Assembly: GCA_902490365.1 (NCBI GenBank)
Contig: CABUDQ010000012.1
Span: forward strand, 1-45,760
Direction: 5' to 3'
DNA: 45,760 nucleotides
Source of the DNA: an uncultured Collinsella sp.
GTDB lineage: Bacteria; Actinomycetota; Coriobacteriia; Coriobacteriales; Coriobacteriaceae
The notes under the pieces were generated by a model. That model had not been told where the DNA came from. It worked only from the letters and a program-made list of their open reading frames with translations, and did no database searches. The position numbers and the translations under genes were made by a program. Shown one piece after another: positions 1 to 8,114 of this stretch (the stretch's first letter is position 1; each line of letters opens with the position of its first letter).

Positions 1-101
1 GGCGTTAGCTCCTTGTGAACCCCGAGGGGTGCGCTTTTCTTTCGCTTGTGCCGACAAGCAACTGTCGCCGGGGGACCGGCAAACCGAGGAAAGGAAAAAC
101 C

Positions 102-1028
102 ATGTCCGACCAGATGTCACGCCGCGGCTTCATGGGCGCCGCAGCAACCGGAGCCGTCGCGCTCGCCGGAGTCGCGCTCGCGGGCTGCTCCAACACCTCC
201 GCGAGTTCCGAGAAATCTAGTGAAAAGGAGAAGGCCGCGAAGCCGGTCATCCTCGTCACGAGCTTCGGCACGAGCTACAACGACTCGCGCCACATCACCA
301 TCGGCGCCATCGAAGACGCTATCCGCGAGAAGTACTGGCAGGACTACGACATCCGCCGCGCCTTCACCGCGCAGATCATCATCGACAAGCTGAAGAAGCG
401 CGACGGCATCACGATCGACAACATGACCGAGGCGCTTGACCGCTGCGTGGAAGACGGCGTGAAGGAAATCGTCGTGCAGCCGACGCATCTCATGGCTGGC
501 CTGGAATACGCCGACGTGAAAGACGAGCTCGACAAGTACGCCGACAAGTTCGACAAGATCTCGCTCGGCGACCCGCTGCTCACCTCCGACGACGACTACA
601 AAAAGGTGGCCGCAGCCATTAAGGAGAACATGGCGTCCTTCGACGACGGCGAGACGGCGCTGTGCCTCATGGGCCACGGCACCGAAGCCGATTCCAACGC
701 CGACTATGCCAAGATGCAGGAAGTGTTCAAGAACGAGGGTTTGACGCAGTTCTTCGTCGGCACCGTCGAGGCTGAACCGACCTGCGAGGATGTTATCGCC
801 GCCGCGAGCGCCGCAGGCTACAAGAAGGCCGTGCTCGCGCCGTTCATGGTGGTCGCGGGCGACCACGCGAACAACGACATGGCAGACGAGACCGACCCCG
901 ACAGCTGGGCTGCGAAGTTCGTGGCCGCCGGCTTCGAAGTGACGTGCCTGCTCCAGGGTCTGGGACAGAACGTCGCGGTCGACGACATCTACGTCTCGCA
1001 CGTGGACGACGCCATCGCCAAGCTGTAA
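102..1028 (+). CDS. cbiK: Lipid-anchored CbiK-type sirohydrochlorin cobaltochelatase
   Basis: Class II chelatase of the CbiK family, which inserts Co2+ (or Fe2+) into sirohydrochlorin. The 308-residue product starts at the ATG preceded by an AGGAAAGG ribosome site; an upstream in-frame ATG has none. Residues 1-29 carry a twin-arginine-like SRRGFMG motif and a lipobox ending in Cys29, so the enzyme should be exported and lipid-anchored. Three family motifs are present: PTHLMAG (His129), MGHGT (His192) and AGDHAND (His255). The last two match the pair of metal-handling histidines of CbiK by motif and by spacing of about 63 residues. Exported CbiK relatives are known in Desulfovibrio near haem uptake genes. 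It is the first gene of an uptake operon, so tetrapyrrole or metal handling outside the membrane is likely. The physiological substrate cannot be read from sequence. Confidence 0.88.
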   Translation: MSDQMSRRGFMGAAATGAVALAGVALAGCSNTSASSEKSSEKEKAAKPVILVTSFGTSYNDSRHITIGAIEDAIREKYWQDYDIRRAFTAQIIIDKLKKRDGITIDNMTEALDRCVEDGVKEIVVQPTHLMAGLEYADVKDELDKYADKFDKISLGDPLLTSDDDYKKVAAAIKENMASFDDGETALCLMGHGTEADSNADYAKMQEVFKNEGLTQFFVGTVEAEPTCEDVIAAASAAGYKKAVLAPFMVVAGDHANNDMADETDPDSWAAKFVAAGFEVTCLLQGLGQNVAVDDIYVSHVDDAIAKL

Positions 1029-1037
1029 ACTCGCCGC

Positions 1038-1110
1038 GCACGGGGGCGCCGGTCGCGTCCCCGTGCAACGGGCATGCGCCTTTCCCCGACTGACGACGCA
1101 TGCCCGTTGC
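1038..1110 (+). repeat. Two adjacent intercistronic hairpins
   Basis: In the 146-bp gap after the chelatase there are two consecutive inverted repeats. GCACGGGG at 1038-1045 pairs with CCCCGTGC at 1059-1066. A perfect 14-bp stem follows (1065-1078 with 1097-1110). Neither has a U-run, so they look like mRNA-stabilising or processing structures that let the chelatase be expressed at a different level from the downstream genes, rather than a terminator. The two share two bases and could be alternative folds. Confidence 0.6.
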
Positions 1111-1174
1111 ATTCGCATCCCGACCGCCCACCGCACGGCACGGGCGGTCGAAGCGATTGAAAGGAACCCCCTCC

Positions 1175-1708
1175 ATGTTGAAGAAAACCCTCGTCTTCGC
1201 CCTGTCGGCGGCGCTTTGCGCGTTCTCGCTCGCCGGCTGCGCCGGAAATTCAATCGACAGCGCAAAGGCAAGCGATGCCGATTCCCAGGAAAAGACCGAA
1301 CAGGCGGCCGATGCGCCCGCGGGCGCAAGCGCTGCCCCCATCACCGCCGACAAGGTGGCCGACGGCACCTATCCAATCACCGTAGATTCCAGCTCGAACA
1401 TGTTCAGGATCGTGGACGCCCAGCTCATCGTGGAAAACGGCTCCATGCACTGCGTGATGACGCTTTCCGGCACGGGCTACGGCAAGCTCTTCATGGGCAC
1501 GGGCGACGAGGCTGCCGCCGCGAGCGAGGCCGACTTCATCCCCTATGTGGAAAACGCGGAAGGCAAGTACACCTACGACGTGCCCGTTGATGCGCTCGAC
1601 GAGGACACCGCCTGTGCCGCGTGGAGTATTAGAAAAGAGCAGTGGTACGACCGCACACTTGTGTTCGAATCCGCCGGCGTCGATCTGCGCGCCGACGCAC
1701 TGAAGTAA
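1175..1708 (+). CDS. Small lipoprotein with a beta-rich, NEAT-like module
   Basis: A 177-residue exported lipoprotein: signal peptide with lipobox LAGC at Cys22, a short acidic/Ala-rich linker (about 23-55), then one compact domain to the end. The start is the ATG after GAAAGGA; the upstream in-frame ATG lacks a ribosome site. The domain reads as alternating beta strands (DGTYPITVDSSSNMF, then MHCVMTLSGTGYGKLFMG) and resembles the N-terminal module of the next gene. Both recall NEAT-type haem/metal-binding beta-sandwiches, but this is similarity by eye. Placed between a tetrapyrrole chelatase and an ABC importer of the FecCD type, it is probably a surface ligand-binding or relay component. 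No catalytic residues are recognised. Confidence 0.75.
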   Translation: MLKKTLVFALSAALCAFSLAGCAGNSIDSAKASDADSQEKTEQAADAPAGASAAPITADKVADGTYPITVDSSSNMFRIVDAQLIVENGSMHCVMTLSGTGYGKLFMGTGDEAAAASEADFIPYVENAEGKYTYDVPVDALDEDTACAAWSIRKEQWYDRTLVFESAGVDLRADALK

Positions 1709-1712
1709 CGCC

Positions 1713-3284
1713 ATGCGGTCGATTCTTCCCAAGGGGGAAAACAGGAAGCTCCACAGCATCGCGGCGCGCGCGATCGCCTGCGTTCTCGTCGCCCTGCTCG
1801 CGCTTCCCTTCGCGGGGTGCAGTGCGAGCCCGAACGCGACCGGTGGCACGGCGGGCTCTCAGGAATACACGGCGAGCGTCTCGCTTTCCGGCGGGTCAGG
1901 GCGCGCAAGCATCGCCTCACCCACCACAATTGTGAAGGATGGCGACACCTACACCGCGACCATCACCTGGTCGAGTTCGAACTACGACAAGATGACCGTC
2001 GACGGCGTGGACTACGCGCCCGTAAACGACGGCGGCAACTCCACGTTCGAGATACCCGTCACGCTCGACGAGGACATCGCCGTGTCGGCCGAGACCGTCG
2101 CCATGTCGACGCCGCACACCATCGACTACACGATCCACTTCGACTCATCCACCATGAAGGAGAAATCGGGCGACGATGCAAGCGGCGGCTCCCCTGCAGG
2201 AACGGCTTCAAGCGCCGCGGCCGACTTCCACAATGCCGATTTGGGCTGCGGCTGGGAGCCGACGGGGGCGCTTCAGCTTGAATACGCCGAGCACTTCACT
2301 GTCGACGAGTTCGAAGGCGGTCTGCGGCTTATCTGCGTTTCGAATGGGGAGCGTTTCCTCGTGGTGCCGCAAGATGCGAAGGTACCTGATGGGTTGAGCT
2401 CCGACATCGCGGTCATAAGGCGCCCCGCCGACAAGGTGTACCTCGTGTCGTCGGCGACGATGTGCCTGGTCGACGCGCTCGATGCGAACGACAATATCAT
2501 CATGTCGGGCACGAAGGCCGACGATTGCTCGGTCGCAGGCTTCAAAAGCGCGCTCGAAAGTGGGGCGATCGCCTACGGCGGCAAGTACAGCGCGCCCGAC
2601 TACGAGCGAATATCGGCCTCGGGCTGCACGCTCGCCATCGAGAACACCATGATCAACCACACGCCCGATGTGAAGGAAAAGCTGCAGAAGCTCGGGCTCG
2701 TCGTGCTCACCGAACAGTCGTCGAGCGAGCCAGAAGCACTCGGGCGCGTCGAGTGGATTAAGCTTTTCGGCGTCCTGTTCGACAAGGAAGACGAGGCCGC
2801 GCACCTGTTCAACGAGCAGAAGGCCCGCATCGAGCAAACGTCGGGGCTCGCGTCGTCAGGTAAAACCGTGGCGTATTTCTACATTAACTCGAACGGGGCC
2901 GCCGTCACGCGGCGGGCGGGCGACTACGTGGCGCAGATGATCGAGCTTGCAGGCGGCAGCTATGCGCTCGATGACGCGCAGACGGCGTCGACGTCAGGTT
3001 CGTCAGTAACGCTCGAAATGGAGCGCTTCTACGCGACGGCGAAGGATGCCGACATCATCGTCTACAACGGCACCATCGACGAATCGGTTGCCACCTTGAA
3101 CGACTTCGTAGGCAAAAACGCGCTATTGTCGCAGTTCAAAGCCGTGAAGAACGGCAACGTCTGGGTCACAAGCGCCGACATGTACCAGCAGATGACTTCT
3201 ACCGCCGACATTATCGACGAGCTGCACGGGGCGTTCACCGGCGATGACGCGAGCGACTTCCATTATCTGAGGAAGCTCGGTTAG
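1713..3284 (+). CDS. Fused beta-module and ABC substrate-binding lipoprotein
   Basis: A 523-residue lipoprotein with lipobox FAGC at Cys36. It starts 4 bp after the previous stop with no strong ribosome site, suggesting translational coupling. Residues about 50-155 form a beta-rich module with the words WSSSNYDKM, VDGVDYAPV and FEIPVTLDEDI, ending in YTIHFD, which recalls NEAT domains. From about residue 175 to the end is a TroA/BtuF-like (helical backbone) binding protein of the kind that delivers iron-siderophore, haem or corrinoid to FecCD permeases. The fusion would tether a capture domain to the delivery protein. The ligand is not determinable from sequence; haem, a corrinoid or another metal complex all fit. 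Confidence 0.82.
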   Translation: MRSILPKGENRKLHSIAARAIACVLVALLALPFAGCSASPNATGGTAGSQEYTASVSLSGGSGRASIASPTTIVKDGDTYTATITWSSSNYDKMTVDGVDYAPVNDGGNSTFEIPVTLDEDIAVSAETVAMSTPHTIDYTIHFDSSTMKEKSGDDASGGSPAGTASSAAADFHNADLGCGWEPTGALQLEYAEHFTVDEFEGGLRLICVSNGERFLVVPQDAKVPDGLSSDIAVIRRPADKVYLVSSATMCLVDALDANDNIIMSGTKADDCSVAGFKSALESGAIAYGGKYSAPDYERISASGCTLAIENTMINHTPDVKEKLQKLGLVVLTEQSSSEPEALGRVEWIKLFGVLFDKEDEAAHLFNEQKARIEQTSGLASSGKTVAYFYINSNGAAVTRRAGDYVAQMIELAGGSYALDDAQTASTSGSSVTLEMERFYATAKDADIIVYNGTIDESVATLNDFVGKNALLSQFKAVKNGNVWVTSADMYQQMTSTADIIDELHGAFTGDDASDFHYLRKLG

Positions 3285-3288
3285 CGCC

Positions 3289-4329
3289 ATGAGAAGCCGG
3301 CTTTCCATGGCATACGACGAATCGGGGCGCGCCGCGCGGTGTCGCGTCGTGACGGCGCTGCTCGCTGTTGCCCTCATCGTGCTCGTCGGGGCCAACCTGT
3401 GCATCGGGAGCGTGCTCGTGCCCGCAGACCACATCCCCGGCATCCTTTCGGGCGGCGCGGCCAATTCCATGGAAAGCCAGGTCATCTGGGAGATTCGCCT
3501 GCCGCGCGTGCTTTCAGCCGTGCTTCTCGGCGGGGCACTTTCGCTTTCCGGGTTCCTGCTGCAGACGTTTTTCAACAACCCCATCGCCGACCCGTTCATC
3601 TTGGGCGTCTCCTCGGGCGCAAAGTTCGTCGTCGCGCTTACGATGATCGTACTTCTAGGCGCGAACCAGGCCATGTCCTCGCCGGCCATGGTGGCCGCAG
3701 CGTTTCTGGGCTCGCTTATCACCATCGGCTTCGTGCTCCTCATCGCACGGCGCATAAGTTCCATGGCCATACTCATCGTGGCGGGCGTCATGGTGGGATA
3801 CATCTGCTCGGCGGCGACGAACTTCCTCATCGCCTTCGCCGACGACCAGTCCATCGTGAACCTGCACAACTGGTCTTTGGGTAGCTTCTCGGGTTCGAGC
3901 TGGGACGACGTCGCGGTCATCGCGGTCGTGGTGATCTCCGTGAGCGCATGCGTATTCGCGATATCGAAGCCCCTCTCCGCCTTCCAGCTGGGAGAAGCCT
4001 ACGCGAAAAGCGTCGGCGTGAACGTCGCACGCTTCCGCGTGGTGCTCGTCCTTCTAGCGAGCATGCTCTCCGCCTGCGTGACCGCGTTCGCTGGTCCGGT
4101 GTCGTTCGTAGGCATCGCGGTTCCGCATCTCGTGAAGTCAGCGCTAAAGTCGTCGAAGCCCATCCGCGTGATTCCTGCGTGCTTCTTGGGAGGCGCCATC
4201 TTCTGCGCGGGCTGCGATTTGATCGCGCGCACGCTGTTCTCCCCCGTCGAGCTTTCCATCAGCGCCGTCACCGCCATCTTCGGCGCGCCGGTGGTTATCG
4301 CGCTCATGTTAAAGAAGCGGGTGAGGTAG
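3289..4329 (+). CDS. FecCD/BtuC-family ABC transporter permease
   Basis: A 346-residue polytopic membrane protein of the FecCD family, the translocation pore for iron complexes, haem or cobalamin. Visible family signatures are IRLPRVLSAVLLGGALSLSG near residue 70, NPIADPFILGVSSGA near 100, and FVGIAVPHLV near 270, close to the coupling helix. About 8-10 hydrophobic segments are evident. The ATG lies 4 bp after the upstream stop, and the ATPase gene begins on the base after its TAG, so the three transport genes are a tightly coupled unit. A second ATG six codons in is possible. Confidence 0.93.
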   Translation: MRSRLSMAYDESGRAARCRVVTALLAVALIVLVGANLCIGSVLVPADHIPGILSGGAANSMESQVIWEIRLPRVLSAVLLGGALSLSGFLLQTFFNNPIADPFILGVSSGAKFVVALTMIVLLGANQAMSSPAMVAAAFLGSLITIGFVLLIARRISSMAILIVAGVMVGYICSAATNFLIAFADDQSIVNLHNWSLGSFSGSSWDDVAVIAVVVISVSACVFAISKPLSAFQLGEAYAKSVGVNVARFRVVLVLLASMLSACVTAFAGPVSFVGIAVPHLVKSALKSSKPIRVIPACFLGGAIFCAGCDLIARTLFSPVELSISAVTAIFGAPVVIALMLKKRVR

Positions 4330-5511
4330 ATGGGGGAATTCGTGCCGCGGCCCAAAACGCAGGCTGACGGAGCGCCGCTTTTCCGCATAAGCGACCTGTC
4401 GGCAGGCTACGACAAGAAGGTCGTAGTCGAAGGCGTCGATCTGGAGGTTCGCGCGGGCGACGTCGTGGCGCTCATCGGGCCGAACGGCTCGGGCAAGTCG
4501 ACCATCTTGAAAACCATCACACGCCATTTAGCACCGCTTGCCGGCGCGGTCGAGCTCGACGGGCGAGAGATTTCCCGATGGAAGACGGCGGAGTTCGCAA
4601 GGAACCTTGCCGTTATGCTGACAGATCGCACCCGGACCGAGCTCCTCACCTGCCGCGATATCGTAGAGGCGGGAAGACATCCCTACACCGGGCGAATGGG
4701 CACACTCTCGCCTAACGACCATAGTCGGGTCGACGAGGCCATGAAAACCGCACATGTGGAAGAGCTCGCCGAGTGCGACTTCATGCAGATAAGCGACGGG
4801 CAACGCCAGCGCGTCATGCTCGCACGCGCCATCGCGCAGGATCCGCGTGTGCTCGTGCTCGACGAGCCCACGTCGTATCTCGATATCCGCTACCAGATCG
4901 ACCTGCTGCGAATACTTCGCCACCTTGCGAAATCGCGGAATGTGGCTGTCATCATGTCCATCCACGAACTCGAGCTCGCGCAGAAAAGCGCCGACAAGGT
5001 GATTTGCGTGAAGGACGGCCGGGTCTTCCGCGCTGGCGCACCCGAGGACATATTCACGCGCGAGACAATTGGCGAGCTCTACGGCCTTCAACATGGCACC
5101 TTCAACGAGCGCTTCGGCAGCGTGGAAATTGGGCGCCCACACGGCGATGCGCACACGTTCGTCATCGCCGGCGCAGGTACGGGGTCGGCTGTGTTTCGCC
5201 AGCTCATTCGGCAGGGCAAGGCGTTCTACGCGGGCGTTCTGCACGAAGGGGACATCGACTGCGAGCTCGCGCGCGACCTGGCGGCGGAATGCGTGGCCGA
5301 GCGCGCCTTCGAGCCGATCGGGGATAAAACCATAGCCCGCGCCAAAGAGCTCCTCGTCCACTGCGCGCGCCTTATCGTGTGCCCCGCCGCCTTCGGCACC
5401 ATAAACGCCCGCAACGCAGAGCTCGTCGAGTTCGCACGCTCGCATGGTATCGAGGCCATGCGAGTGTGCGAAGGCGCATCGGAGGATTCCCAATTAGAGT
5501 GGGAAGGATAA
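4330..5511 (+). CDS. FecE/BtuD-type ABC ATPase with extra C-terminal domain
   Basis: Energises the preceding permease. Residues 1-260 are a complete ABC ATPase: Walker A GPNGSGKST at 50-58, signature SDGQRQRVMLARA near 157, Walker B VLVLDEPT and a switch His (SIHELE). About 130 residues follow, unlike the ~260-residue family norm. They start around HTFVIAGAGTGSAVF and read like a small Rossmann-like alpha/beta domain with a Gly-rich turn. Related extensions occur, as far as I recall, on some anaerobe iron/cobalamin importer ATPases, but their function is not known to me. The gene starts on the base after the permease stop (TAGATG). Confidence 0.9.
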   Translation: MGEFVPRPKTQADGAPLFRISDLSAGYDKKVVVEGVDLEVRAGDVVALIGPNGSGKSTILKTITRHLAPLAGAVELDGREISRWKTAEFARNLAVMLTDRTRTELLTCRDIVEAGRHPYTGRMGTLSPNDHSRVDEAMKTAHVEELAECDFMQISDGQRQRVMLARAIAQDPRVLVLDEPTSYLDIRYQIDLLRILRHLAKSRNVAVIMSIHELELAQKSADKVICVKDGRVFRAGAPEDIFTRETIGELYGLQHGTFNERFGSVEIGRPHGDAHTFVIAGAGTGSAVFRQLIRQGKAFYAGVLHEGDIDCELARDLAAECVAERAFEPIGDKTIARAKELLVHCARLIVCPAAFGTINARNAELVEFARSHGIEAMRVCEGASEDSQLEWEG

Positions 5512-5537
5512 ACTGGACTTTCATTTAAGGATCCTCA

Positions 5538-5621
5538 GGCTACAGCTCCTACGCCGGCGAGGTCACCAAGGCGCCAGAGAACCTCGTGAACAGGTATTTC
5601 CACGCCGACGAGCCCAACTAG
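5538..5621 (+). pseudogene. Remnant of an IS3-family transposase
   Basis: The reading frame here encodes GYSSYAGEVTKAPENLVNRY followed by FHADEPN and a stop. IS3-family OrfB transposases have a very similar stretch (YSSYKGEV, then a short spacer, then DF-A-DEPN) just before the first Asp of the DDE catalytic core. Only these 27 codons survive: a stop lies four codons upstream of the GYSSY start and the DDE core is absent. No terminal repeats were found. The fragment sits between the uptake operon and the oppositely oriented TetR gene, at a plausible boundary of a transferred block. Confidence 0.6.
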
Positions 5622-5623
5622 AC

Positions 5624-6235
5624 CTAATCCAAGCGAGATTCCAAACTCGAAAGACCGCTCAACGTCAGATTATTAGCAACCTCCGAGACACGCTCGATGG
5701 GAACCGAACCGTCAGACAGCGCCCACGTGCGATAGATGCCGATGATACCGGACAGCAAAAACGCAAGATAGTAATCGAACATCTCGTCCTTGAGACCTTG
5801 GGGCAGCAAATCGCGCTCGGCAATCTCGTGCTCGAGCGGCGCACGAAGACGAGCCATAAAATCATCAAGCGGAATGTTCTCGATCAGCTGACGATTGAGC
5901 ACCAAGTTGTTGCACAGTGCCTCGTTAACGGTTTTAAAGAAGGTAGCCGCCGCGCCCAGGGCGCGCTCGTTGGTGTCGCCGTCCATGGAAGCAAGCGTTT
6001 TCTCGACCGAGTCGACAATCATCTCCACCACATCGACGGCAATGGCATCGAGCAGGCCGTCAACCGTACCAAAGTGAACGTAAAAGGTCTTGCGGTCGAC
6101 ATTGGCCTCGCGCGCGATGGCACTCACCGTAATGTCTGCCAGCGGCTTTTCCATGAGCAGGCGCTCGAAAGCGGAAAGGATGGCATTGCGGCTGCGAACG
6201 ATGCGGCGATCAAGACGCGGTTTGCTGGTGTCCAT
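5624..6235 (-). CDS. TetR/AcrR-family transcriptional regulator
   Basis: A ~203-residue regulator. Residues about 10-60 form the TetR helix-turn-helix: ILSAFERLLMEKPLADITV, then AIAREANVDRKTFYVHFG, the family hallmark. The C-terminal helical ligand-binding domain resembles the TetR_C/AcrR type (HF-motif followed by a dimerising helical bundle). The start at 6235 is preferred because GAAGGGA lies 8 bp upstream; an ATG nine codons earlier lacks a ribosome site. It lies 117 bp downstream of the membrane-protein gene on the same strand and may regulate it or the convergent uptake operon; neither target is proven. Confidence 0.88.
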   Translation of the reverse strand: MDTSKPRLDRRIVRSRNAILSAFERLLMEKPLADITVSAIAREANVDRKTFYVHFGTVDGLLDAIAVDVVEMIVDSVEKTLASMDGDTNERALGAAATFFKTVNEALCNNLVLNRQLIENIPLDDFMARLRAPLEHEIAERDLLPQGLKDEMFDYYLAFLLSGIIGIYRTWALSDGSVPIERVSEVANNLTLSGLSSLESRLD

Positions 6236-6351
6236 GGACGTGTCCCTTCGATATGCGGGCATTCATCAACAGATGAGAGATAATCTACGTAAGAGGATTA
6301 TCCCCCATACAGCACAAATATGCCCCGCATCATGAAGAACGCACGACTGCC

Positions 6352-7659
6352 CTACTGCGACTTAGGGTGCTTCTTCTTATTGAGTGCCGACGGAGACACG
6401 CGGATACCGTCGCCTGTCTGTCGCACATAGGCTTTATGAGCCGGCTTAGCGGTCCCAGAAGCCTTCTGAGCGTGCTTCTTGGGATCAACGGTAACAGCAT
6501 TCATGGGGTGCGGCTTAGTGGGCGCAGAGGGCGTCTGAGACGTGCGGCCGAGTTTGCGCATCACGCGATCCCAGCGCGCATGGATACTCTCGTTGTGGGC
6601 GCTCTTAAGTCCCAGCAGGGGCGCAGCCAAAATGGTCGGCGCAATAAACGTAATGAGGCGCCACAGCAGATAGCCGGCGGTCGAAGCCGACCCAAAGAAA
6701 TGACCCAAGAACAATGCAAAGCCGCCCTCAGCGCCACCAGTTCCACCGGGCAAGGGAACCGCAGAGCTCAGCAGCTGGACAAAGGCGCTCGCGGCCATGA
6801 CCGAGAAAAAGTCGACCTCGTGATGGCCAAAGGCAAGCATCAGGAAATACGGAACCAGATAGAAAAACGCGAGCTGCAGCATGGTGATAAACACGGTGAG
6901 CAGCATGGAAGAAAAATGTCCGGCCGAAAGCTTGAACTTCTCGGAGAAGGAGTAGATCTCGCCGTCGACAAACGTGCGCCATCCCTCGATCTTAGTGGCC
7001 GAGACACCTATGCGCTCGAGCCAATTGATGATGCAATGGGCGACGCGCGTGACGGTCTTAGGCATGAGCGCGACGGCGAAGATGCCCAGCAAGATGCAGC
7101 AGTGCCCACCAAAGCTAAAGACGCACAGCAGCGTCATGTCGCCATAGCGCTCGGCAAAAAACGGCATGCGGGCAAGCAGTAGGATAGCGCCCCAGGCAAC
7201 GAGGCCAAACTGGTACACGATAAAGCGCGTGAACTGCGTGGCTCCGGCCTCGCCGACATTTTGGCCCGCTTTGGTCAGACGGTAGATCTGGGCGGGAGTC
7301 GAGCCCATCATCATGGGCGTGAGGTTGCCAAAAAAGATGCCGCTCGCCTCGACCGAGATCAGGTCGCGAATGCCGACGGGTGAATTGGGGTCGAGCCAGA
7401 CGGCGATCGCATAGGCCACAATGCCAAAGAACAGATACATGAACATGCATAGACACGCGGCAACGAGCCAGGGCGCCTGGACGCTCGACATAGCGGCCCA
7501 AAACTGCCCCATCTGCCCGGTTACCACCAGATAGACGATATAGCCAACCAGCACGACGCCGATAAAAATGGCACCGCGGCGTGCACCCTTGTTGTCATCG
7601 CCGCCCGAGGCCTCAACCTCGACCTGGGGCTTAGATGTATGCTGAGAGGACTCCGTCAT
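6352..7659 (-). CDS. UPF0104 / LPG-synthase-like integral membrane protein
   Basis: A ~435-residue polytopic protein with the UPF0104 (YbhN/AglD, lysylphosphatidylglycerol synthase transmembrane) fold: about eight hydrophobic segments and the signature PLPGGTGGAEGGF. Members of the family include MprF flippase domains and many stand-alone proteins of unknown role in lipid or polymer translocation. It has no aminoacyl-transferase domain, so it is not a full MprF. The last ~80 residues form a basic, Lys/Pro/Ala-rich cytoplasmic tail ending in a KKKHPKSQ-type cluster. The start is fixed by AGAAGGAG 6 bp upstream. Confidence 0.85.
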   Translation of the reverse strand: MTESSQHTSKPQVEVEASGGDDNKGARRGAIFIGVVLVGYIVYLVVTGQMGQFWAAMSSVQAPWLVAACLCMFMYLFFGIVAYAIAVWLDPNSPVGIRDLISVEASGIFFGNLTPMMMGSTPAQIYRLTKAGQNVGEAGATQFTRFIVYQFGLVAWGAILLLARMPFFAERYGDMTLLCVFSFGGHCCILLGIFAVALMPKTVTRVAHCIINWLERIGVSATKIEGWRTFVDGEIYSFSEKFKLSAGHFSSMLLTVFITMLQLAFFYLVPYFLMLAFGHHEVDFFSVMAASAFVQLLSSAVPLPGGTGGAEGGFALFLGHFFGSASTAGYLLWRLITFIAPTILAAPLLGLKSAHNESIHARWDRVMRKLGRTSQTPSAPTKPHPMNAVTVDPKKHAQKASGTAKPAHKAYVRQTGDGIRVSPSALNKKKHPKSQ

Positions 7660-7766
7660 GAGGCTCCTTCTGACCGTCCAAATATCTTGCATATTGTACC
7701 CGCAAGGGCCACAAGCAGAACGTAAAGCTATGGGCCAAATGGGAATTGCAGATGGTTTGCTCAGAA

Positions 7767-7801
7767 ATAAAAAACCCGGGCTTCCGTGGGAAGTCCGGGT
7801 C
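7767..7801 (-). terminator. Intrinsic terminator of the tRNA-Glu operon
   Basis: On the minus strand a GC-rich stem (CCCGGACTT paired with AAGCCCGGG across a short loop) is followed by six T residues. It lies 10 bp beyond the 3' end of the second tRNA gene. Confidence 0.88.
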
Positions 7802-7810
7802 TCAGATTCA

Positions 7811-7887
7811 TGGTAGCCCGTACCAGATTCGAACTGGTGATCTCCGCCTTGAGAGGGCGGCGTCCTAAACCGCTAGACGAACGGGCC
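7811..7887 (-). tRNA. tRNA-Glu (anticodon CTC)
   Basis: Folds as a full cloverleaf: acceptor GGCCCGT/ACGGGCT (first pair G-U), D-arm GTCT/GGAC, anticodon stem CCGCC/GGCGG with loop CTCTCAA giving CTC, T-arm CCAGTTCGAATCTGG, discriminator A and encoded CCA. CTC reads GAG, the common Glu codon in this GC-rich genome. This is the downstream copy of a tandem pair. Confidence 0.96.
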
Positions 7888-7909
7888 ATAAGCCTCAGCA
7901 GAAAAGAAG

Positions 7910-7986
7910 TGGTAGCCCGTACCAGATTCGAACTGGTGATCTCCGCCTTGAGAGGGCGGCGTCCTAAACCGCTAGACGAACGGGCC
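7910..7986 (-). tRNA. tRNA-Glu (anticodon CTC), second copy
   Basis: All 77 bases are identical to the neighbouring tRNA-Glu, including the encoded CCA. Only 22 bp separate the two, so they are transcribed together. The duplication is probably a recent tandem gene amplification or homogenised by gene conversion. Confidence 0.96.
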
Positions 7987-8114
7987 ACATGACATCTGCA
8001 CTGCCGTGCTGCGAGGAAATATATTACGGGACAAAAAACATCAGCGCAAGAAGAAATTCCAAATTGCCGAAAAAATTGTCGGCAGGTTATGGAACGCGCA
8101 GGTCAACTGGTTAG

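Noticed and set aside
1..101. Cobalamin riboswitch at the left edge
   Set aside because: Only 101 bases precede the chelatase; no B12-box or conserved junction could be recognised, and the region is cut by the window edge.
117..1328. A ~400-codon minus-strand frame over the chelatase gene
   Set aside because: Arg/Val/His-rich shadow; the + strand chelatase has signal peptide, ribosome site and family motifs.
7786..7992. Short frames across the tRNA pair with a repeated peptide
   Set aside because: The repeated peptide is the translation of the two identical tRNA-Glu genes.
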